Source of the DNA: Corella eumyota
Taxonomy: Eukaryota > Chordata > Ascidiacea > Phlebobranchia > Corellidae
Direction: 5' to 3'
DNA: 64,000 bases
NCBI GenBank assembly: GCA_963082875.1
Contig: OY720097.1
Location: forward strand, 10,424,501 to 10,488,500
The translations under genes and the position numbers were made by a program. This document shows positions 14,101 to 26,066 of this stretch, one piece after another; position 1 is the stretch's first letter; each line of letters opens with the position of its first letter. The notes beneath the pieces are model-generated. The model was given only the letters and a program-made list of their open reading frames with translations, searched no databases and was not told where the DNA came from.

Positions 14101-17100
14101 CATTTTTTTGTTTCAAATAACTAATTACTTAAATGTTCATTTTAACATATTAAAACATTTTAAATTTATTATTTATCATAAATAAAACATGTTTTAAAAG
14201 ATGTGCGGTTTATTTAAAGAATTTCAATCTATTTTTGTAACAAACTTTTATTTATATGTCGCAAAACATTTAATCTGTAGGTGGCGCTATGCAATAAGTA
14301 ACATAAATAAAAATAATTCGATAAAATATACACAGATTTGGCAATGCAGCATGTCGTTTATATAGTGTTAGGTTACAGGCCGTAATATATTCGTTTCAAG
14401 CTGCAGCAATACCACAATATTTATCTTGAACCCTTAATTCACAAATCCCTAAATGTCCCACTACAACAACTTTCATAAAAATTAAACCTGTCATGTTGAA
14501 GCGACACATAGAAATAAAATAAAAAATGGTAACAATAAATACAATGAGTTTTACCACTTTATAAGTCACCACCAAAAGTCTCGTTAGCTTAACTTAAAAA
14601 CACCAAAAAATTCACTCTGATAAAACTTACTTTTTATAATTAATTTTTTTTTAATTAATTATGGTTTTGTAATTAGAAAATATAAAGTTTATATTTTTTT
14701 GCTTTTTAGTAAAATAGAAAGTATACGCGTTTATGTTTAGGTGATAAAGTGGATTAAATAGGCTTAGTTAAAAAAATAATGAATTAAACTTTTGTTTAAA
14801 TTTTTATCCCCCAAGCTTAAGTTGCAGTTGTTTAAGAATGTGCAGCGGTTTTAACTCGAATCTTTTAATCTTCATGATCACACTTTTATGGTGAGGATAA
14901 ACAAAAAAACAAGATTAAAGAATGGCAAAAAAGATTACCTGCTTTTACATGTCAAATAATAAGTAGTAATATATTTAAAAATATATTTTTAATCAACAAT
15001 TATATTTATGCAAAATGTGTTGTTATATTTTCAGTAATTTTTTTTGCGTTATTTACAAATTTATCTGAAAAAGGCTAGGTAAGCCTTAGACAAATATATT
15101 AACGAATAATTCACTTCTTTCCCACAGGGCTGCTGGTCAAATTTTTGTTGACATAGTTATAGAATACCTGGCAGCGCGTCAACGTACCGTAAAGGCACAT
15201 GCTCGGTGAAAAAGATGTAATGCTTCATTAATTCCAGCGATGTTATTATTCTAAATAGTTTAACTTTAAAAGGTAATTTTTCTTTTATTTTTTTTCACTT
15301 TCTTTTTAATTTTTGTGGTGAATCAGGTATTTTTTCTCCAATAGTTCGTCATTGTGATTCATTATAAGTAGACGGCGGTTTTAAGGTCATCAGTTGTCGT
15401 GTTTTGTAGTCATTTGAATCATTGAGCACCGATTTATAAAACATATATTGTATAATGTTATTCAAAAATGTGCTTAAACTTTTTTTTTTATAAAACGTTG
15501 TTACACGAACCATACATTAATATTACAGCAGTTATTTATTTTAACCCCAAAACGTAATCCCTTTAACATATCTGTGAGGTTTTAGGCAATTCGTAAACAT
15601 AAAACCGGTTATCTGTAACCTGGTAAAAAGAAAGCCCACTGATAAAAATAAAGTCTGGTTTTTGTTAAGCAAAATGTAAGCGCGTGTATGTGCGTTCAAG
15701 TTGAACCCATTCATATAAATTAGCCTTGCCTATCTTTAAAGGTTGGTCAAGATAGCGCGTTAAGTGATACGATCAGCGAAATGCAAAATTAACAACCAAG
15801 TTAAACTGCACACAACCAGAAAAAAACACAATTTTTAAATCCTTTTTTTTTATCCAACGAACGTTACGTTATATGTGAGAACTCAACAACTTCACATATC
15901 CTTTATATACAGCCTGCGTTACTAATTATATAGCAATTATTTCTGAAAGATAAACACTTTTGCAAGTGGTGCTACATTAAACATATGCAATGCTTTTTTT
16001 ACAATGGATGTTATTATGGTATGTGCGATATAATAGCGTAATCATTTGCCTTTGATTGGCGCGTTCCAATTATCCACCGCAAATGAAGATGGAGTATATA
16101 TAACCCAAACACGAAAAGCTAATGAGCCGTTTTAACGTCTGAGCACCAAGCCAAACTTACCAGGCAATATTAGATAAAAAATCTTGCAAATGTTTTTAAC
16201 AATAACCTGAATTTGATTAAAACGGGAAAAGCAAAATATAATTTGGGGAGTTGGTTTTGATCTTTAATAAATCCTTTTAGTTAGTTGTTTAAAACAAACA
16301 AAAACGGTAGATTTTTGTTTGTTTAATCACTTTCAATTGCACAGTAATAGTCTATGTTAAATAAATGGGAATGTAAACAATTGACCAAAATGTTATCGCG
16401 TTAATGTCCACATTTTGCTACCCGCAATATTATTACTTGGCGCCAACACACAATAGTCGTTGTTACGTCACAAGTAATCCTTCTGTCTGGCTGTCATTTT
16501 TTAAAACTAGCTGTATTTTTGAGACAAAGCCTAAATTCCTAAATCAATGAATTAAATGTAGAGTAAAACGAATATCCATCACAATTGAAAACTTCCACAA
16601 TAGAGAGATAAAAATTGCCGGCACTATATGCTTTAGATAAAGGTCGAGCTGAATGCAATATTTCACTGGTTTCTCTTGTTCTTTAATATCCTGTTTAAAC
16701 TTTTGAACCTATAACAATTATTGGTAAACGATTAATAAAATATTTGGCAATGTCAGGTTAATGTAGTCAAATAGTAAAACTAAAGTATAGTAATATCAAG
16801 TTTATATTTAACTATATCATATTTTGTTTTGTAGATTATTCGAACGAAAAAAAATATGAAAAGTGTTATTCAATAACAATCCTACCATACAAGCCAGAAT
16901 GATATAAGAAACATCAACATAAAGATTAAATATTTCTAAATATTTTATGAATTTGACAATTTTCCTTTTATTTACTGCACGTAATTTCATAACTATAAGT
17001 TGCCGATATTTGTAAATCGTACAAGAACACTATTCTGCATATTTCATTTTCTTAAACTCTCTTATCTTTTTACAATCGTTCATTTGAATGGCCTTACTTT

Positions 17101-17129
17101 AATATGTTAGTCCTACCTTTTGACCTCAG

Positions 17130-17480
17130 GTGTATTGGGATTGGTCAGTAAAAATGTCCTGTGTGATTTTTTTTGAAATTCTTTTGCTTGTAATATCATA
17201 CAACGACTTTGTTATTTACATTTCGTGCCACACGCTTAATAAAAGTGATGACACTTTAAAGAGTTATTTATTCAACCAAATCCATGTATTAGCTAAAGAT
17301 ATCATCACTTTAGAATTGCACATATCCGCAATCATTCGACGCATTTCTTTGTATACAATTGTATCTTCCTCAATGCTATCAGTACCTCGACAAAATTATC
17401 CATTAGACCCCCTAGAAGTGATGGTAAAGTCACGTAAAGTCAATAAGCCCCTTTTTATCTGTAAATACTTCGGTAAATGA
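17130..17480 (+). CDS. Doubtful small ORF, 116 codons, possible secreted peptide
   Basis: No family is recognised. The frame is longer than most chance frames in this AT-rich DNA and its base composition is more even than its surroundings. From an internal Met at 17154 it reads MSCVIFFEILLLVISYN, which could be a signal peptide. A mixed Ser/Ile/Leu region follows, and the end has basic pairs and finishes with FGK, the form of an amidation signal at the end of a neuropeptide precursor. A TATA-like string lies 1 kb upstream at 16095. By a rough estimate, about one frame of this length is expected by chance in the window, so it may be nothing. It could also be an exon of a longer gene. Confidence 0.2.
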   Translation: MYWDWSVKMSCVIFFEILLLVISYNDFVIYISCHTLNKSDDTLKSYLFNQIHVLAKDIITLELHISAIIRRISLYTIVSSSMLSVPRQNYPLDPLEVMVKSRKVNKPLFICKYFGK

Positions 17481-19907
17481 ATTTAACACGCTCGCATGAT
17501 TATACTCCCTCCTATGTATTTATTTAAATTGAGCACCCTTAAAAGTAATATCATGATTTTTTACGGATTATTTCAAATTTGTAAAATTATAATTCTTATA
17601 TTAAATAAGTAATTTGTGAAAACAAATAACCTTACCACAGTTAAACAGTTTAATCGTCGATCATATATTATTAATGTGGTTTTGTTTAAATATAAAAAGT
17701 ACTCAGATGTTTTGCAAAAAAATTAAGGCAAAAATTTTAAATTTTCTGTAAATTTAAAACATAACGTTGTTACCCTTTCGATTTTTTTCTCAAAAGATAA
17801 CACAATAACCAAATATAGGCCAATTGTTATTCTCTAGTATTTGCGAAATTAAAATATTTAATTGATTAGCAGTATTACTATAGTTATTCATACCACAATA
17901 AGATTTTAATCAGATTGCAATCAAAAACCTCTATTTCTATAATAATTTCAATGGGTTATCAGTCTGTGATAATTTTATAAAGCTAACGTCTTTTTTCATT
18001 TTATTTAAAAAAAAGAGTAAAACGTTAAAATTATAACAGGCTTGAGTTATCCCATCAAGAACAGTTGATGTAAAAAAATAACTTTATTTTACCTATTGAC
18101 CAGTATGCAAGAGTTTTTGTAAAATATGGTATATGACATGCTCATAACATCATCCAGTGGCAAAGTTATTCTAATATTTAGGTTCATTTTAAACAAAAAT
18201 AGAAACATTTTTTTTTTATTTTGTTTTTTTTTGCACATTGATAAAAGTAAATAATAAATATGATATACAATTAATATTACAACAATGCGACGGGAAAAAA
18301 TGACAAAATCAATTTAATGATTTAAAAAAATATTGTCCTACATTTACGGCAACACGCTGTGGCTATTTATAACAGATATAAAAATAATTTTATTTATGTC
18401 AAAATTAATAAACATCTAAAGTTTTATAGTTAGTAAATTATCACGTTCTATACACGAATTCAACTATATTATAATAACTTATTATTGGTGTAAAATTTAT
18501 ATTATTTTTTAATTTTCTAGCGCGTTGTGTAGCTTTTAAAAAGAATATTTCTGCTTTTAAAACTAGTTATAAATATATATACTAACCTTCTTTATACAAA
18601 GAGCATATAAACGTACAATGTTTTATGCCAATATAACTTACAATCCAAAAAATTATTGGGTATTTCGTAAAACTATCGTCAGATAAGCAATATCAGCATA
18701 TGTCTAATATCTTTTAAAAGTACAATTGTTGTTTATTCAATGGAATAATTTATTCACAAATAAAAAATACGATTTTAAGAACGTATGTATGATAATAGAA
18801 TTAATTAACTTAAACTGCTAGTATTCTATTTATGTTAGTACAACTAGGTAAGTGTGAGCTCTTTTTTCTCTAGAAATTATTGTGTCTTATTTAATAAAAA
18901 AAAACTACTTGACAGGCAAAAACAAATTAAAGAGCAAACACACTTTACCAAGCAATAATTAACTTTTCACCATCTAACTATTGCAACTGAATTGCTTTAC
19001 AATACATCAAGGGCATATGTCCTATATTAATTTTTAATTGCCCCGTTCGCGAAACATCAACACTAGCAACCTAAGGCATTTTTCTGCTTTTAGCGAACTA
19101 AGCTCAACTCCGACATTGTTTGTTTTTAGTTTTTACAGGCTTTAAACTGTTTTGCTTAGTAAATTTAATGTTGAAAAACAAGAGTTACACGAATCTAAGT
19201 ACAAGTGAGGGCATAAAATCATGTTAACATACACATATCCAAAAACATAGGCTTATCAAAAATACTTAGCATTGGTGGTGGTAGTTTCTTGATTTGCCAG
19301 TGTAATAACCATGAATCAAAAAGATAACACGTATTAATTTTAATAATTAATGTTAAATAAATTATTTTTAAATAGTTACAAAAACAAAACTACAATTTAT
19401 TGAAATGTAATTAACATGTAAAACGAAGAATATCGGAAATATTGGCGAGCACAAAATATATTTCCAATGATTTTTAATCAAGGCCAATATGATGCCACAT
19501 AACAAAATCTAGAAACTTTTATATAGAAAATCTATTTTATCGTTCACATGTTAAATAAATTCAGATAAATTACGAATAAAACTTTTTCTATTTCTACTAT
19601 GCAATATTCACAAGTGATATGGAAAAATGCTTTAGTAGTTGAAGGAAGCCACAAGAAAGTATTCTGGATAAGGTTTGTATGAATTTTAAATTTAATCTAC
19701 AGTTCTTTAAAAATTAATTAATTTACACTAGAAACCAACAGCCGAATTAGGACTTGTTAGATTTAAAAATGATATGTTAATAACATAATAGAGAATAACC
19801 ACTGAACGGGCTCTTAATATTGCCAATGACCTGAAACGCATTTAAGCTAATGCTAACGCACACGAAGTGGCAAATTTTTTTATTATTATTTTAGGTTAAT
19901 ATTTATT

Positions 19908-21065
19908 ATGGTTCGAAATCTTAGATTTCGAAACATATTGTTATTGTCCGTATTTATGGTTCGAAATCTTAGATTCGAAACATATTGTTATTGTCATTAT
20001 ACTTATTATTATTATTATTATTATTATTCTTTCTAGTCCCAATTTTGAAAGAAGATATCTTCAGTTCCTTAGAATTTAAAAATCTGAAATTTTAGTATGT
20101 TGTTTATTATCAGATTATGTTTTCATTCTCCTATTTACAACATTTAATTATCACTAATTACTAATTAATAAGTGTTTATTTATTAAAATTTAAAGTTTGT
20201 TATTTATTTTTTAAATCTTGGTCAATTGTATATCATGATATCAGTAACTCAAAAATAAATAAAAATTTTAATTTTTATCACTAATTACTAATTAAAGGGT
20301 GTTTCTTTATTAAAATTTAAAGGTTGTTATTAATTTTTCAAATCTTGGTCAATTGTATATCATGATATTAGTAACTCAAAACTGAATTAAAATTGTAATT
20401 TTTAATTTCTAAATACTAATTAATAAGTGTTTGTTTATTTAAATTTAAAGGTTGTTGTTAATTTTTTAAATTTTTGTCAATTGTATAATATGATATTAGT
20501 AACTCAAAAATAAATTAAAATTTTAATTTTTGACACTAATTACTAATTAATAGGTGTTTGTTTATTTAAATTTAATGATTGTTATTAGGTTTTTAAATTT
20601 TGGTCAGTTATATGTTATAATATTTATAACTTGAAATTGAAATAAAAATTAATTCTTGTTTGTTTATTATATTTAAATGCTTGTTTGTTGATTAAAAGTT
20701 TAAGTCCGATATTAAGCATTAAAAATTTGGTATGATGTATTTTAAAATATAAGTAGTTAAAAAACATATTTGAAAAATAAGTTTCAATTGTTTATCATAT
20801 TTAAATGCTTGTTTATTTAATTTAAATCAAAAATCAATTTTAGGAATTTAAAATTTGGTATAATCTATATCCTGATATAAACAACTTAAAACTGCGTTAA
20901 ATATTAGTTTTTGTGTGTATAGTATATATAAATGCTTGTTTGTTTATTCAAAGATATGTAATATTCTTAGTTAATGTTTATGCATATCTTTTTTTATTTA
21001 TAGAAATTTATGTTAAAAATAATCAAATAATTTCGAACCATATTTTATTTATCAAATAAATCTAG
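19908..21065 (+). mobile_element. Helentron/INE-like non-autonomous element, copy 1
   Basis: The left end carries a near-perfect palindrome (TTCGAAATCT-T-AGATTTCGAA) that is present twice, at 19908 and 19956. A short ATT microsatellite follows at about 20002-20028. The core holds four tandem units of about 126 bp, starting near 20151, 20277, 20405 and 20532. The right end has ATTTCGAACCAT at about 21030-21041, the inverted match of the left-end ATGGTTCGAAAT. It is followed by a 7-bp hairpin (TTTATTT-ATC-AAATAAA) and a terminal CTAG at 21062-21065. Sub-terminal inverted repeats, a 3' hairpin, internal tandem repeats and head-to-tail arrays are features of Helentron-derived INE/pearl elements. 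No protein is encoded. The class is inferred from structure only. Confidence 0.6.
20151..20650 (+). repeat. Tandem array, four units of about 126 bp
   Basis: Each unit starts with a form of CACTAATTACTAATTAATA, then TGTTTGTTTATT, AAATTTAAAGGTTGTTATT and TTGGTCAATTGTATATCATG, and ends near GTAACTCAAAA. Units drift by scattered substitutions; the fourth is the most diverged. The neighbouring copy of the element has only one such unit, which accounts for most of the length difference between the two copies. Confidence 0.7.
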
Positions 21066-21070
21066 TTATT

Positions 21071-21792
21071 ATGGTTCGAAATCTTAGATTTCGAAACATA
21101 TTGTTATTGTCCGTATATTTATTATTATTTTTATTTTTATTCTTACTAATCCGAATTTTGAAATCAAATAACTTTTGATTTTGTGTATATAAATTTTTAA
21201 AATTTTAGTATGTTGTTTATTATTATATTGTGTTTCAATCCTCCTATTTTGATAATTTAAATATTATTAATTAGTAATTAATAGGTGTTTGTTTATTAAA
21301 ATTTAGAGATCGTTATTAAGTTTTCAAATTTTGGTCAGTTATATATCATAATATTAATAACTCGAAAATGGATTAAAAATTTAATTTTTGTTTGTTTATT
21401 ACATTTAAATTCTTGTTTGTTTATTAAAAATTAAAGTTTTATATTAAGCATTTAAAATTTAATATAATGTATTTCATGATATTAGTAATTAAAATACATG
21501 TTTAAAAAATAATTTTTGTTTGTTTATTTTATTTAAATGCTTGTTTATTTATTAAAAATCAATTTTAGGAATTTAAAATTAAGTATAATCTATATCCTAA
21601 TATTAACAACATTAAATTGGGTTGAAAAATTCATTTTATTTGTATAATATATTTAAATGGTTGTTTGTTTATTAAAAATCAAAGATATGTTATATTCTTA
21701 GTTAAGGTGTAAGCAAATTTTTTTTTATAAAAATTTATGCTAAACATAATTAAATAATTTCTAACCATATTTTATTTATCAAATAAATCTAG
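21071..21792 (+). mobile_element. Helentron/INE-like non-autonomous element, copy 2
   Basis: Second copy in the same direction, starting 5 bp after the CTAG end of copy 1. The left palindrome block (to about 21110) is nearly identical to that of copy 1. The core has one unit of the 126-bp type (about 21255-21400), followed by the shared AAATGCTTGTTTGTTTATT-type segments. The right end repeats the AACCAT string, the TTTATTT/AAATAAA hairpin and the terminal CTAG at 21789-21792; its sub-terminal inverted repeat has one visible mismatch. The head-to-tail layout suggests tandem insertion or rolling-circle-type duplication. Confidence 0.6.
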
Positions 21793-24344
21793 TTTACTCT
21801 AGTTTTGTAAAAATGGTTTTAGTAAAAATAATGAAAGATTTTTTGTTATCAACTAAAGCCCAGATAATGTGCCGACTATACATTCAGTTGTCAAAAATCC
21901 ATGGAGACTGGCAAAAACAAACCACTTGTGCATTTACCACATCCAATGTAAAAGAACCTATTTTTTGTATGGCTTGAGCGGTGTTGAACCAATAAAAAAA
22001 GGTTTTACTTCGGCTGAGTTACAAAAACATATAAATTAACAACCAAAGTATCACATAAAGTAGTGGTAGAAATCAAAAAGAAGTTAAAAAAGGTTTAAAA
22101 AAAAGAAAAACCAATCTTCAAAAACCTAACACAGAGTGTAGAGATTCTCACGACGTTCAAATTATAAGATCAATCCTGTATTTGTTATTATAAAAACTGC
22201 TGTGTTTTGGATTTTAAAAATGAATTAAAATTGGTAAACATGTTAAGAGTATAAATTGTACACTTACTTGAAATGTTTATTAAGTTGTTGTTCTTTGTTT
22301 GTATTGGTCCAATGTTTTTTAAGGAGTTTCTGAAAAATATGTAACTTTATCCTCGATGTGGGATTTTTCACCAGTTATAACACTTTACTCAAGTGACTAC
22401 ATGATAAAAGCAGTTAGGAATGAACCCACGACCTCATATGGTGTAGCAAGTGTTCTAACCACTACACCACACTGCCAGTCTTTTGTTTAAAGATTAAGCA
22501 AAAGCACCCTTTTGCTGACATTTAAATATTCATATTGTACGTGTATTACATTTTGTTGTTTATTTTTCTTATTTATTATATAATTTTTTTTATTACGTAA
22601 AAGTAAATAATAAAAAACAAAAATTTAGTTCAATTTAGTTAATCCTTGTTTAGTAAACCTTGATAAGTAACATACAATATTATCAATTTCAGGCCTTGAT
22701 TAAAGTTTTAAACGTTTACAAACATTAAACAAACCAGTTTTTGAACTTATTATTGTCATTTTTTAATATGATTGGGCACAATTTTAACAAAACTTAACAA
22801 TGTAAAACGTGGTGATAGATATGATGCGTACGTTTCCTAAAACATATGTTAACAACACATAAGCAATCCCGCGTTAAAATTATCTTAAAATGACAATTGA
22901 TATTAAAAATATTAAATCCACAAATTATTACGCTTTAAATCAAATAGTATTGAAAAATATAAAACACGTGCTTACCAAACTGAGTAAGACAAATCCAAAA
23001 AGAACAATTAATCAAGGTGGCAAAAGAAGATGTTCGATAGGCAACTTTAGCATAAACTCATACAGCGTACATAAACTAGATTTGGACTAGATTAAAACAG
23101 ATAAAAATTTAAATAACAAATAAGTGCTTACTACAAAGCAAACCAAGTATGTAAAATTAATCAAGTGTAGTAATTTACGGCAATAAATTCACACTGGTTG
23201 AATATTTTACTGTATTTTAATGTATTGCACGATTTTAAAACTTAAAAACGAGTTAACATAAAAGTAGGGGAGGTAAATCCTCTAAGTTAAGTCTAGTTAT
23301 TTGAAAAGCTTTCTATCAGCTTTTGTTTAACCTTTATTTTACATTTTTAAATTTTCCGGGTGTCATTTTTTTTCAGTGTTATAGCACGCTTTTTATTGTA
23401 ACCGCTATTGGCATGTAAAAGTCTCTACGGTAGGTTTAATTTAATAATATATAATAAACATATATTATTGTTTATTATATGTTAATGAGCAGGCTACACT
23501 TTTAAATCCAAGATTTTTAGTTGATCCAATGATCATAAAACCAGTTGATCTTTTCTGAGGTTTATGTGTGTTATATTTCAGTTACAAGTCTCGTTTTTTA
23601 TCCAGCAGTGTTTGGTTCGTTTTGCAACTGGCAGACTGACATGGTATGTATACGCCGAAACTTGTACTTTATGTGCCTTGACGTGCCGAGTCTCTAGCTT
23701 TTGTACCCAAAATAACATTACAGCTTTTTTGGCGCTGTTTTTTTACTAGTTAAGGCGGTTTTTATACCTTTACTTTGTATTATTACAGCCAGCACTTTCA
23801 GACTTCGTTATTATGGATTTTACAAGGTCTTTAAACAAAAACAGTCAGTTGCCAGGTTTGCAGGTTTCAGTGTTTGCCAGAAGATTTGGATAGAAGATTA
23901 CACCAATTTAGGTTTAGTTTAACTTTTTGTAGTAGCAGTATTAGGTGATTTCAACAATATGGTCTTAACATCTATTACTTACGGTAACCCCCCCAAAAAA
24001 TATAATAGTTTTATGCCAAACTATTAAACTTGAAAAGAACAAAATAAGGTTTAAAATATAAAAAATGTAGTGTATCAGTATAACAAAATGGCCACGAACA
24101 AATTCACAGCAAGTTGAAGGAATTTTGTAACAATATTAAAAAAAGTAACTTCAGTTTGGTGTTACCCAACTAAATTTTAGTAAATGCTAACTATAACATT
24201 TTTGAATATCTATCACTTTTTGAAGAGCTTTACTTGGCTATTAATTATGTTTTTATAAATTTGTGTTTTTTAGACAAAGTAATGTTTTATGGCATAAGTA
24301 AAGTATTACGATAAATATTTTAATATTGTTAGGAAAAAAAAAAC
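21793..24344. other. Intergenic region before Pcf11
   Basis: No recognised coding exon. It holds one antisense SINE fragment (22345-22478). A less AT-rich stretch at about 23540-23740 and an AAAATGGCC string near 24087 may belong to the Pcf11 promoter region. Short open frames here look random. Confidence 0.45.
22345..22478 (-). mobile_element. tRNA-derived SINE (family 1), truncated
   Basis: Read on the minus strand it starts with the CTGGCAGTGTGGTGTAGTGG head, has an A-box-like TAGTGG, a B-box-like run ending in GGTTC, the word CACTTGCTACACC, and the AAGTAAAGTG and CCCACATCGAGGATAAAG parts of the family consensus. The middle of the element is missing compared with the copy at 46730-47023. 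Confidence 0.7.
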
Positions 24345-26066
24345 ATGGAAGACATTACAGAAGAGTATTTGTCATCTTTGGAAGATCTCACTTTTAATTC
24401 AAAACCCCACATCAACATGCTTACAATTCTTGCTGAAGAAAACAAAAGTTTTTCTGCACACATCGTTAATCTTATTGAAGAGCAGTTAGGCAAGGTTAAA
24501 ACATAGCAATCTATCAATTGCTATTTTTAATTCTATTTTTTCGTTTAGATTTATTTATTTTATTAATTTAAGTATATAATATTTTTTATATATGGTTAAA
24601 CTATAAAGAAACTAATTGTTATAAATTCAACTTTCAGGTTGTAAATAAAATGTTCGCATAGTACAACATTTTAATAAATTTATTTTTTTAAATAAAAAAA
24701 TAAACACAATATGTCAGATTAGGTTGGGTTATTTGGCCACTATTTTAGTGTTAAGGGGTAGTCCAGAAGCGTGGTATACAGGTCATGGCTAACTTTAAGC
24801 CGAAAGGTTTTGGGTTTAGGCTACACCAATGCCACACTATGGTTTAAGCTACACCAATGCCAAAACCTATCCCAAAAGCACACATTTCCCCAATAAAAAA
24901 ACAAAAATTTATCACAATGTGATTTAGAAAAAAGGTGTAAGATAGTTGTTGCATTCATATATGCATTTATTTGTGTAAGAGAGATATAAGTTGTAGGTTA
25001 CAGTTGACATTAAAATAAATTTTAAAAGTGCAGTTTATAACTGAAATATTTAAATACATGTCGTGTAAAAAAGTAACACTGAAGTGCTTTTCAATTTAAA
25101 AAAAAACTTGGGTTGAATATGATCATATTAAATACAAATAGCTTAGTCTTTATAATAACTTACGTAAACAAAGTAAATAATTTACTATTTTATTTTTCTT
25201 GGTGAAATATAGGTTAAAATACATACATTTTAAAATATATTTAGGAAATCAGGTGGTTTTTTTATTTTAATAATTTCGTTTCACGAGGAAAAGTGTTTCA
25301 AAATAAAATTAAAATTAAAAAAATATCAGTTAATCTTTTTACTGTTAAATTCACAAGTGACTAAAGCATGACAACTAAGCGTACGAATTAGCCATTTCAT
25401 ATTAAATTATATTGTAGCTATTAATGTTAAATTAAATAAATAGAAATGTGCAAAATGTCTGTGCAGTGAAATAATAGCACTTGACAATGCACAATTCTAC
25501 AATTTTTGTATTTTGTTGATTTATAATTGCACTTTTAAATGAACTTTTTGCTTTCTTAAATGCTGATTCTATTATCGTTATATCATGTGGGTTTTATTAA
25601 CTTATGTACAAAGCAGGCCACAACCAAACTACCAATCCTTTACCTACTGGATTCCATTATCAAAAATGTTGGAGAAAACTACCGACCCCTATTTGCTAAG
25701 AATCTTGTTAATACTTTTGAATTGGCATTTAAATCTGTGAGTAGTAAAATTTTTAAAGACAATATTTTCAAAAGATAAATTTGAGCAGTATGTTTGTATA
25801 GTTTAGCTACCAAATTCAAATTAAATTTGTTTTTTTATTTAATAATTTCTTTTTTTTTGCTTATGCTACAGAGTGATGACAAGCAAAAAATGAGTTTATA
25901 TAAGCTTAGAAGCACTTGGGATGACCATTTTCCACTTAAAACTCTTTATGCTCTCGATATTAACATAAAAGGTTTGGATCCGAATTGGCCCGTTAAACCA
26001 TTACCAGCTCATTTGCAAGACAATCTTGCACCAAACATTCATATAAACCCAAAATTTTTAAAGAAG
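24345..26066 (+). other. PCF11: Pcf11 CID (RNA polymerase II CTD-interaction domain)
   Basis: Exons 1-3, all in phase 0, encode the right-handed superhelix that reads Ser2-phosphorylated CTD repeats. Conserved strings are FNSKPHINMLTILAEEN, LPILYLLDSIIKNVG, LFAKNLV and LRSTWDDHFPLKTLYALD, followed by PKFLKK. Intron 1 (24495-25616) is by far the longest in the gene and carries a SINE and several AATAAA strings. Confidence 0.92.

Larger units (their letters stand above)
7183..19907. other. Gene-poor stretch downstream of Pitx
   Basis: About 12.7 kb with no recognised protein family on either strand. Visible items are: a perfect 10-bp inverted repeat at 8087-8116 with an AACGTCAC (CRE-like) string just after it; AAAATGGCGG-type strings in opposite directions near 9302 and 11756; AT-dinucleotide tracts near 12335-12395; a TATA-like string at 16095; and one doubtful open frame at 17130-17480. 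Short less AT-rich islands occur near 8050-8190, 15120-15240 and 16060-16160. These could be Pitx control elements or parts of an unseen non-coding transcript; neither can be shown from sequence alone. Confidence 0.5.

Noticed and set aside
20151-20650. CRISPR-like array
   Set aside because: Units are directly adjacent with no unique spacers, inside a transposable element of a eukaryote.
22890-23090. Plus-strand frame of 66 codons
   Set aside because: Lys/Asn/Ile-rich low-information sequence with no homology that I recognise.
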